Source of the DNA: Betaproteobacteria bacterium
Lineage (GTDB): Bacteria; Pseudomonadota; Gammaproteobacteria; Burkholderiales; Eutrophovitaceae
Assembly: GCA_009886305.1 (NCBI GenBank)
Contig: QXZO01000066.1
Coordinates: forward strand, 4,567-9,837
Direction of reading: 5' to 3'
Length of the DNA stretch: 5,271 bases
Shown here: one piece after another, positions 1-4,727 of the stretch
Layout: every line of letters starts with the position of its first letter
How positions within the stretch are numbered: position 1 is the first letter of the stretch
The notes under the pieces: generated by a model
The model's input: the letters and a program-made list of their open reading frames with translations, nothing else
Databases searched by the model: none
Told to the model about the DNA's origin: nothing
Position numbers and translations under genes: made by a program

Positions 1-79
1 TATGGTGTCGTATATCGATTATTTTTTGGATGAGCATCAGGCAATCACTTTGAAAGTGGATTTAATGCGGTCATTTTAA
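1..79 (+). CDS. 3' end of an upstream gene (partial, unidentified)
   Basis: One reading frame is open from the left edge (starting at base 2) to a TAA at 77-79. The other two plus-strand frames hit stops at 31-33 and 49-51. The last 25 residues include YIDYFLDEHQ and end in DLMRSF. The peptide is too short to assign to a family. It is read as a C-terminus because the frame enters from outside the window and the AT-rich sequence after it looks non-coding. An internal ATG at base 2 has no visible ribosome site, so a separate micro-gene is less likely. A chance open frame of this length is quite possible. Confidence 0.3.
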   Translation, partial: MVSYIDYFLDEHQAITLKVDLMRSF

Positions 80-108
80 TTAAAATTAGTGTCAAATAAT
101 AAACAAAT

Positions 109-114
109 GATAAT
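109..114 (+). promoter_or_regulatory. candidate -10 element before the dioxygenase gene
   Basis: GATAAT matches five of six bases of the TATAAT consensus and lies in an AT-rich stretch 24 bases before the start codon. Transcription from it would give a leader of roughly 18 bases. No convincing -35 hexamer lies 16-18 bases upstream (the 17-base position reads TTAGTG), so this is a weak call. Confidence 0.25.
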
Positions 115-138
115 TTTTCTCAGATAACTATCAACTTA

Positions 139-957
139 ATGCGCATTACGCCACTAAATGAGATCGTCGGCTGCACCATCGAGGGCGTTGCCTTAAGGAG
201 TGCTAACGAAGATGAATTACGACAAATTCATCATGCATGGATGCGACATAGCGTTGTGGTTATCAAAAATCAAAAACTAACCCCCTCCGAACAACTTAGG
301 TTTGCCTCTTATTTTGGATCTCCAGATATTTATCCATTTTTAGAGGGTTTAGAGGGTCATCCTGAGATTACACATGTTTTAAAAAAACCATCAGAAACAG
401 AGAATTTTGGTGGTGTTTGGCATACAGATACGATTTACTTAGAAAAGCCTCCCATGGCCAGCATGCTCTACGCCATACATGTTCCATCAAATGGAGGAGA
501 CACACTCTTCGCAAATCAATATCATGCATATAAAACGCTCCCTGAGAAACTTAAAAGCCTTCTACAGTCTTATAAAGCTGAATCACGGTCAGACCTTGAG
601 GCAGTATCCGCGACTCGCTTGAATCATTCCTCAAAGCTAAACAAGAAAGTATCGAACTCTTTTTCAGCAATACACCCCATGGTTCGAACTCATCCTGAAA
701 CCCTACAAAAAAGTCTATATATTAGTCCGGCTCACACGTGCAGTATTCAGGGGCTCAATGCAGAGGACAGTGAGGCTCTGCTTTCTGAGCTGTTCAGACA
801 CCAGACACAAGAGGAGCATCAGTGCCGCGTTAAGTGGGATAACGGTGATGTGGCGCTTTGGGACAATAGATGCCTATTACATTTACCTCTTAATGACTAT
901 CAAGGTGAGCTGAGATCCCTTCATCGAATTACATTGAAAGGAGGGCGACCGTCCTGA
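139..957 (+). CDS. TauD/TfdA-family Fe(II)/2-oxoglutarate-dependent dioxygenase
   Basis: This 272-residue protein is predicted to be a cytoplasmic non-heme iron oxygenase that couples 2-oxoglutarate decarboxylation to hydroxylation of a small organic substrate. The WHTD motif supplies His95 and Asp97, and WDNRCLLH supplies His248, completing the two-His-one-carboxylate iron site. Thr122 in GGDT and Arg259 match the 2-oxoglutarate ligands of E. coli TauD (Thr126, Arg266), and Arg263 matches TauD Arg270 (numbering from memory). The length is normal for the family (TauD is about 283). The N-terminus opens with ITPLNEIVGCTIEGV, the usual first strand, which supports this ATG. An in-frame TAA at 100-102 and no other start codon exclude an earlier one. 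There is no clear Shine-Dalgarno. Where TauD binds taurine through His70 and Tyr73, this protein has Tyr65 and Leu68, so taurine is not the obvious substrate. The gene stands alone and ends at a shared terminator. Family confident; substrate unknown. Confidence 0.93.
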   Translation: MRITPLNEIVGCTIEGVALRSANEDELRQIHHAWMRHSVVVIKNQKLTPSEQLRFASYFGSPDIYPFLEGLEGHPEITHVLKKPSETENFGGVWHTDTIYLEKPPMASMLYAIHVPSNGGDTLFANQYHAYKTLPEKLKSLLQSYKAESRSDLEAVSATRLNHSSKLNKKVSNSFSAIHPMVRTHPETLQKSLYISPAHTCSIQGLNAEDSEALLSELFRHQTQEEHQCRVKWDNGDVALWDNRCLLHLPLNDYQGELRSLHRITLKGGRPS

Positions 958-1001
958 AGTTCTCTGAGTGTGCCTACATCCGATAATCTTAGCTCTAGAT
1001 A

Positions 1002-1035
1002 AGAAAAGGCGCTCCCAAGAGGACGCGCCTTTTCT
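1002..1035. terminator. bidirectional factor-independent terminator
   Basis: AGAAAAGGCGC at 1002-1012 is perfectly complementary to GCGCCTTTTCT at 1025-1035, giving an 11-bp stem around a 12-base loop that can pair further (TCC with GGA). The A-rich 5' side and T-rich 3' side supply a U-tract in both directions. It lies between two convergent genes, 45 bases after the dioxygenase stop and 20 bases after the lipoprotein stop, so it can end both transcripts. Confidence 0.9.
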
Positions 1036-1055
1036 GCTAAATTTATAAGAGACGA

Positions 1056-1637
1056 TTAAGGCTTATCGGAAATCCGATTCCAAACACGATTCGCAAATCC
1101 ACTGCCAGAGCCGACATTGTTCGCTGGTGCGAAATCGGTGTAGACCATCTTGGCCGAACCAAACTCTAACACTTGCTTTCCACCGTTAGCTTCTAACTTA
1201 AGTGTGGTATCAGTCAATTCTGAAACTTCGTAATCCCTAAATTCTGTCCAAGGAACCTGATTTGTCTCACTGGCAGATCCATTTTCAGTTTTAAAGGTTG
1301 AGGCGTTGGTATATCGATAACCAAAAGTATCGCCATCCAGCTGGTATTCGCCCATCCAAGCAAGAGTGCTCGGCTTATCTCTATCAATATTGTTGTGCAT
1401 GATGAAGACGATCGTCCCATCATAGAACGTAATACGGCCCTTAACAGTCGGAGGTGCGTACTGATCATCACCATCATTCCAACTCGTCAACTCATATGTC
1501 CCTTCAAGCAAACGCTCGATCTTAGCTTGTCGACCCATATCACTATCAGAGGATCCGCAAGCGCCTAAACTAACCATTGATAAAGCTCCTAACCATAATA
1601 AAAATTTCGTCCGAACGTTTTTGTTTGAATCACTCAT
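1056..1637 (-). CDS. lipocalin-like outer-membrane lipoprotein
   Basis: The product is 193 residues from the chosen ATG. A basic N-region (Lys6, Arg9, Lys11) and hydrophobic core (FLLWLGALSMVSL) lead to the lipobox L24-G25-A26-C27, so Cys27 is predicted to be lipidated after signal peptidase II cleavage. The residue after Cys is Gly, not Asp, which fits Lol sorting to the outer membrane. The mature part has LLEGTYELTSW (about 43-53), GRITFYDG (67-74) and a late strand LKLEANGGKQVLEF (147-160). This resembles small lipocalin-like domains of about 140 residues (Lipocalin_5 type); the family match is from memory and moderate. In-frame ATGs also exist at 1652 and 1649, but only the one at 1637 has a well-spaced GGGAG, and the earlier two abut a terminator T-tract. 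The ligand is unknown. It lies downstream of another exported-protein gene on the same strand but is separated from it by that terminator. Confidence 0.85.
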   Translation of the reverse strand: MSDSNKNVRTKFLLWLGALSMVSLGACGSSDSDMGRQAKIERLLEGTYELTSWNDGDDQYAPPTVKGRITFYDGTIVFIMHNNIDRDKPSTLAWMGEYQLDGDTFGYRYTNASTFKTENGSASETNQVPWTEFRDYEVSELTDTTLKLEANGGKQVLEFGSAKMVYTDFAPANNVGSGSGFANRVWNRISDKP

Positions 1638-1642
1638 AACTG

Positions 1643-1647
1643 CTCCC
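1643..1647 (-). promoter_or_regulatory. ribosome binding site that fixes the lipoprotein start
   Basis: On the minus strand GGGAG is followed by five bases (CAGTT) and the ATG at 1637-1635. This is close to ideal spacing and favours that ATG over the tandem in-frame ATGs at 1652 and 1649. Confidence 0.75.
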
Positions 1648-1652
1648 ATCAT

Positions 1653-1679
1653 AAAAAACGGCAGGCTTAATGCCTACCG
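1653..1679 (-). terminator. factor-independent terminator after the 1705-2199 gene, possible attenuator of the lipoprotein gene
   Basis: Read on the minus strand, CGGTAGGC (1679-1672), a five-base loop ATTAA, and GCCTGCCG (1666-1659) form an 8-bp stem with one G-U pair, followed by six T residues (1658-1653). It starts 25 bases past the 1705-2199 stop. Only 15 bases separate the T-tract from the lipoprotein start codon, which leaves no room for a promoter between them. Confidence 0.88.
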
Positions 1680-1704
1680 TGCTTTCTTTAGTGCTTAAGG
1701 TAAA

Positions 1705-2199
1705 TTAGTGCTTCATATCACAATCAAAAGAAACGGAGACGAATACACCGTCGTTCATCATGTAAGTTGTATCGTACACACAGTTACCCATCATCTTTGC
1801 ATATTTACCACTCACTCCACGCAGGACTCCTTTTCCTGAACCACTCGAGCCAAGTTCACGAACTGCTGTATTTTCCATTGAAAACTCATCGCCATCTTTA
1901 TCCTTGATAGAACACAAAGCATAGAGGTTTGATTGTCCATCCTTGTCTAATGCGCTAACCGTGCAGTCAAAAGTCAGAACGGTACCCTGGGAAAGGGCGG
2001 CGTATGAAGAAGCCCCCACATTTCCAAGACCAGTGAGCTCACCGGTAGTAAAGCTAATATCTCCAGCCGTGACCTTATCAATCACCATTTCGCCGTTCGA
2101 AATAAAGGAAAGTTTTCCAGCGTCATGTTCATGATGCCCTGCAATAGCAGTTGACATAGATACAAGCAAACCGAGCGCAGCTATAAATATATTTTTCAT
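1705..2199 (-). CDS. small exported protein with a histidine-rich mature N-terminus (unknown function)
   Basis: The 164-residue product starts with a clear Sec signal peptide: Lys2, a hydrophobic core (IFIAALGLLVSM) and an A-x-A site (A18-I19-A20). This predicts a mature protein beginning Gly21-His22-His23-Glu24-His25-Asp26. The mature 144 residues hold four cysteines (79, 96, 140, 160), enough for two periplasmic disulfides. They also hold acidic turns DKDG (85-88) and DKDGD (100-104), and a Gly-rich stretch GSGKGVLRGVSGKYAKMMGNC (about 120-140). That G-x-G...GKY...G pattern recalls small beta-barrel proteins of the allene-oxide-cyclase/dirigent type, but this is a weak resemblance from memory. 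On the minus strand AAAGG lies about 11 bases before the ATG, rather far for a ribosome site. The gene is divergent from the racemase-like gene and followed by its own terminator. I do not recognise a named family. Confidence 0.8.
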   Translation of the reverse strand: MKNIFIAALGLLVSMSTAIAGHHEHDAGKLSFISNGEMVIDKVTAGDISFTTGELTGLGNVGASSYAALSQGTVLTFDCTVSALDKDGQSNLYALCSIKDKDGDEFSMENTAVRELGSSGSGKGVLRGVSGKYAKMMGNCVYDTTYMMNDGVFVSVSFDCDMKH

Positions 2200-2259
2200 T
2201 AAAGTTTTTACCTTTGAGTAACGTTAAAAAGGACACAGAAAGTGTTTTATTAATATTTG

Positions 2260-2278
2260 TGTTCTATTTTGGAGAACA
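2260..2278. promoter_or_regulatory. inverted repeat TGTTCT-N7-AGAACA, candidate operator
   Basis: TGTTCT at 2260-2265 and AGAACA at 2273-2278 are perfect reverse complements separated by seven bases, a 19-base dyad of the size bound by dimeric helix-turn-helix repressors. It lies in the 183-base region between two divergent genes and could serve either. It has no T-tract, so it is not a terminator. No regulator can be named. Confidence 0.35.
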
Positions 2279-2323
2279 TCAGATAAGATAATACCTTTTT
2301 TTCATATAGAAAACGGAATATTC

Positions 2324-2350
2324 GACTCAGGTAAAATCAAGTTATGAGTC
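2324..2350. promoter_or_regulatory. inverted repeat GACTCA-N15-TGAGTC, candidate operator of the racemase-like gene
   Basis: GACTCA (2324-2329) and TGAGTC (2345-2350) are perfect reverse complements. Their centres are 21 bp apart, about two helical turns, so both half-sites face the same side of DNA. The second half ends 32 bases before the racemase-like start codon. A weak -10-like TAAAAT (2332-2337) lies between them, so binding would cover the likely promoter. I found no good -35 hexamer for it. Confidence 0.35.
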
Positions 2351-2372
2351 AATTTAAATAAACAAAATATAA

Positions 2373-2378
2373 AGAGGA
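2373..2378 (+). promoter_or_regulatory. ribosome binding site of the racemase-like gene
   Basis: AGAGGA ends four bases before the ATG at 2383. A TTG codon in frame just before it (2380-2382) is too close to this site to be the start, so translation is assigned to the ATG. Confidence 0.75.
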
Positions 2379-2382
2379 TTTG

Positions 2383-3474
2383 ATGGAAAAGCTCACCTTT
2401 GAAAGTCTTAATGTTCGTGCCGCGCTCGTTCCTTTACGAAGACCGATAGTTGCGAAAGTGGGTCAATTTACAGACTGGCCTTTAATTCTCATTGATGTTC
2501 AAACCAAGGAAGGCATCGTTGGACGAAGTTACCTTGAGCCATACATAAAAGACTCTGTCAAATATATAGCCCCAGCGTTACATGACATGGCTGAGAAGTT
2601 TAAAGGACGGACAATTCATCCTGCAGATATGTATCGAGAAATCATCGGCTCATTGCATTTAATCGGCCGACAAGGCGTGAGTGTTATTACCGCTGCCGGT
2701 CTGGATATGGCTCTTTGGGACGCTATGGCTAAAGCTGCGAATATGCCACTTGCGAACATATTAGGCGGCTCTACAGGTCCTATAAGAACTTATAACACTA
2801 ATGGATTATGGCTACTTCCCTTCGACGAACTAGCTAAAGAGGCCGACGAGTTAGTCAACGAAGGTGGGTTTAAAGCTATCAAAATGAGACTTGGGCGACC
2901 TCGGCTCAAGGATGATATCAAAGCAATTGAAATAGTTCGAGATGCAGTTGGGGATGACATCCATCTCATGGTTGACTTCAATCAAGGACAAACAATTCAA
3001 GAGGCAATCACCAGACTTCACGGACTGGATGATCAAGAAATGTATTGGTTTGAAGAGCCCATAGTATTCGATACATATGCTCAAAATGCACAACTAACCC
3101 GAGAGATAAAAACGCCTATATCAATCGGAGAAAACATATATGGACCTCGTTCATTCCTTGAGGCAATCCAGGCAAATGCTGCCGATCTATACATGCCTGA
3201 TCTCATGAGAATTGGTGGCGTAACGGGCTGGATGAGCGCTGCTGCCATCGCAGGTGCTGCCAATGCTCCGTTGTCCAGTCATCTATATCCTGAGGTGTCA
3301 GCCCATCTACTAAAGGCGTCTGAATCAGCAGATTGGCTTGAGTACCGAGACTGGGGCAATCCACTTGTTAAGGAGCCCTTTGAGATTAAAGACGGTATGG
3401 CAATAGTCCCTGACCGCATTGGTAACGGTCTCGACTGGGATGAAGATGCCGTGAAACAGTACCAGTATTTCTAA
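2383..3474 (+). CDS. mandelate racemase-like enolase-superfamily enzyme
   Basis: This 363-residue cytoplasmic enzyme should abstract the proton alpha to a carboxylate in a Mg2+ site. It is nearly collinear with Pseudomonas putida mandelate racemase (MR, 359 residues, recalled from memory): the capping domain spans about 1-130, the barrel about 130-320, and the C-terminal segment packs back on the cap. Metal ligands Asp198, Glu224 and Glu250 match MR Asp195, Glu221 and Glu247. Asn200 matches Asn197, the Asp273-His300 dyad matches Asp270-His297, and Glu320 matches the electrophilic Glu317. The MR KxK motif at the end of the second strand is instead Lys167-Met-Arg169, so the S-face base (MR Lys166) is an arginine. 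In the substrate pocket MR Val22, Val29 and Phe52 correspond to Ile22, Phe29 and Glu52, while Tyr54 is kept. A one-base racemization of mandelate is therefore unlikely; dehydration or epimerization of a polar hydroxy- or sugar acid is more plausible. It is co-transcribed with the HIT gene. Superfamily sure; reaction unknown. Confidence 0.95.
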   Translation: MEKLTFESLNVRAALVPLRRPIVAKVGQFTDWPLILIDVQTKEGIVGRSYLEPYIKDSVKYIAPALHDMAEKFKGRTIHPADMYREIIGSLHLIGRQGVSVITAAGLDMALWDAMAKAANMPLANILGGSTGPIRTYNTNGLWLLPFDELAKEADELVNEGGFKAIKMRLGRPRLKDDIKAIEIVRDAVGDDIHLMVDFNQGQTIQEAITRLHGLDDQEMYWFEEPIVFDTYAQNAQLTREIKTPISIGENIYGPRSFLEAIQANAADLYMPDLMRIGGVTGWMSAAAIAGAANAPLSSHLYPEVSAHLLKASESADWLEYRDWGNPLVKEPFEIKDGMAIVPDRIGNGLDWDEDAVKQYQYF

Positions 3475-3485
3475 CAGGCACTAGA

Positions 3486-3887
3486 ATGAGTGTCGCTGGC
3501 TGTCTATTTTGCGATCTACAAACGTCGAATCGCGAACGCATAGTGTCGGAAAACAAGCTTGCTTTCGCTGTCAGAGATGGATTTCCAGTGGCAGAAGGGC
3601 ACACGCTGATTATTCCTAAACGACATACCCTGGATTACTTTGAGTTAGTTCCTGATGAAGTTTTGGCTGTAAATGAGCTAATTCATGAGCAAAGAGTAAT
3701 TCTATTGGAATCAGATCAACGGATCGAAGGTTTCAACATTGGTATGAATTGTGGTCTGGTGGCTGGGCAATCGGTATGGCACTGCCACATTCACTTAATC
3801 CCAAGACGCAAAGGTGACAGCAAATACCCCAAAGGTGGCGTTCGACACGTAATTCCCTATGAAGGCGATTACGAAGATTTAAGGTGA
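3486..3887 (+). CDS. HIT (histidine triad) family nucleotide hydrolase/transferase
   Basis: The 133-residue protein has the histidine triad H99-C-H101-I-H103-L-I followed by PRR. His101 is the expected nucleophile that forms a nucleotidyl intermediate. Gln95-Ser96 and Asn88 sit where human Hint1 has Gln106-Ser107 and Asn99 (from memory). The N-terminal C6-L-F-C9 pair together with His47 or His99 may bind zinc, as in several bacterial HIT proteins. The tail KGGVRHVIP is typical of the bacterial Ap4A-hydrolase-like branch. The length is normal and the protein is cytosolic. Likely substrates are dinucleoside polyphosphates or nucleoside phosphoramidates; the real one cannot be read from sequence. 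The start lies 11 bases after the racemase-like stop with only a weak AGG ribosome site (3476-3478), so translation is probably coupled to the upstream gene. No hairpin terminator is visible in the 36 bases before the convergent gene. Confidence 0.93.
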   Translation: MSVAGCLFCDLQTSNRERIVSENKLAFAVRDGFPVAEGHTLIIPKRHTLDYFELVPDEVLAVNELIHEQRVILLESDQRIEGFNIGMNCGLVAGQSVWHCHIHLIPRRKGDSKYPKGGVRHVIPYEGDYEDLR

Positions 3888-3923
3888 TGAATCAGTTGCT
3901 CGCTCTTACGGCATAACTACCGC

Positions 3924-4307
3924 TTACTTGTCGATACAAAACACAACTTTATGCGGCCTTATCCAGCAACTATATTCTTTCTTAAGACCCTCAAAGCACT
4001 CGTTTATTTGAGTATAGCCTCCGTTATTCCAGCAAAACTCCCAGGCACCGTCTTTTGCCTTGACGCTCCCAAAGACGCCACCGCGAACAACCTCTAAGTC
4101 ATCTGGATGACATTCCGACATCCCGGAACGACAGGCTGTTCTTAACAATCCATCTGAAAACTCTCCGGTCTTAGAATTAAAAGTACAGGATCCATTCATA
4201 CCGATACCACCGTTTACTGTCAGCTTACAATAAGTATCTGCCGCATGCGCAGTTGTAAGTTGACCCACGGTTATAAATATTACTAATAGTTTTAATACTT
4301 TGAGCAT
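3924..4307 (-). CDS. small exported protein with eight cysteines (unknown function)
   Basis: The 127-residue product starts with a signal peptide: Lys3 and Lys6, a hydrophobic core LLVIFITVG, and A-H-A (20-22) before ADTYC. The mature protein is about 105 residues with cysteines at 27, 41, 59, 66, 92, 104, 114 and 124, an even number that could form four disulfides in the periplasm or outside the cell. The opening Y-C-K-L-T-V-N-G...G-S-C-T-F recalls a common small secreted-protein pattern (Cys, strand, Asn/Asp-Gly turn, Gly-x-Cys), but I cannot name a family. No lipobox is present. On the minus strand AGGA sits seven bases before the ATG, supporting the start. The gene is convergent with the HIT gene. 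A TATAAT just upstream suggests it has its own promoter. Confidence 0.8.
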   Translation of the reverse strand: MLKVLKLLVIFITVGQLTTAHAADTYCKLTVNGGIGMNGSCTFNSKTGEFSDGLLRTACRSGMSECHPDDLEVVRGGVFGSVKAKDGAWEFCWNNGGYTQINECFEGLKKEYSCWIRPHKVVFCIDK

Positions 4308-4328
4308 GTAGGCATCCTAATAAAATAG

Positions 4329-4334
4329 ATTATA
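4329..4334 (-). promoter_or_regulatory. candidate -10 element of the eight-cysteine protein gene
   Basis: On the minus strand this reads TATAAT, a perfect -10 word, 21 bases before the start codon. That would give a leader of about 15 bases that still contains the AGGA ribosome site. A second perfect TATAAT on the same strand at 4369-4374 would give a leader of about 55 bases. Neither has a good -35 hexamer, and the region is so AT-rich that chance matches are expected. Confidence 0.35.
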
Positions 4335-4457
4335 AAATCAGTAAAAATAATTGATTTATAACAATAAAATTATATAAATTTAGTAGTACATATAACTTGA
4401 TGTGCGCTTAAACCTCTTACGATACAAAGTTTAGCCGATATAACCGGTCTTTTGTAT

Positions 4458-4478
4458 TAATCCACATATAATCCACAT
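4458..4478. repeat. tandem direct repeat TAATCCACAT, 11-bp period
   Basis: TAATCCACAT occurs at 4458-4467 and exactly again at 4469-4478, one base apart, giving an 11-bp step close to one helical turn. A partial copy (TAATC) follows at 4485-4489, out of step. Such spacing fits side-by-side protein binding, but no protein can be named and no gene start lies close by. Confidence 0.5.
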
Positions 4479-4727
4479 TGCGTATAATCTATATTATGTC
4501 AAGTCGGCTATCTATTCACTAATTAATACTCTCTTTACCATAGCACTCCCACCTCACCACGCACTTACATCAAGGCCATATACCTAAATGAATTAACAAT
4601 TAACTGGTGAACCGCGCTCGACAAGTAACTAACCAAAAGAATTAATCAGACTAAAAATATCTATTTTATGCGGCCACAGGAACGCCAAACTAATAATCGC
4701 CTGGCCAGTGATTCGATCTACAAGACA

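Larger units (their letters stand above)
4308..4727. other. 420-base AT-rich non-coding region
   Basis: This gap separates the eight-cysteine protein gene from the stop of the next minus-strand gene. No open frame longer than a few codons with a start occurs apart from the beginning of an unconvincing plus-strand frame at 4668. It holds the promoter of the 3924-4307 gene, several TATAAT-like words on both strands, a pair of 10-base direct repeats at 4458-4478 and a short hairpin-like sequence at 4484-4497. I see no clear terminator for the 4728-5271 gene and no RNA gene with recognisable structure. Confidence 0.6.

Noticed and set aside
1214..1477. Minus-strand frame of 87 codons inside the lipoprotein gene
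   Set aside because: It lies in another frame of a well-supported lipoprotein gene and has no ribosome site or recognisable domain.
2790..3263. Three minus-strand frames opposite the racemase-like gene
   Set aside because: They are antisense to a strongly conserved enzyme and their translations show no independent pattern.
3386..3604. Minus-strand frame bridging the racemase-like and HIT genes
   Set aside because: It runs antisense to two confident coding regions and shows no signal or domain.
3888..3923. Terminator between the convergent HIT and eight-cysteine genes
   Set aside because: Only a 3-bp CGG/CCG pairing was found, with no U-tract on either strand.
4423..4456. TACAAAG ... CTTTTGTA imperfect inverted repeat with inner CCG/CGG
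   Set aside because: The arms differ by one base, the inner part pairs poorly, and no T-tract follows on either strand, so it is not supported as a terminator.
4497..4502. Perfect TTGACA on the minus strand as a promoter
   Set aside because: No acceptable -10 word lies 16-18 bases downstream; the next GATTAT is 23 bases away.
4689..4713. Palindromic CTGGCCAG with flanking AATC/GATT near the end of the 4728 gene as a terminator
   Set aside because: The palindrome has no loop, the flanks pair imperfectly, and there is no U-tract.
4629..4727. In-frame continuation of about 32 codons after the TAG of the 4728-5271 gene, with a hydrophobic stretch AIISLAFLW
   Set aside because: It could suggest a read-through C-terminal anchor, but the stretch is short, lacks a basic tail, and an open run of this length after a stop is common by chance.
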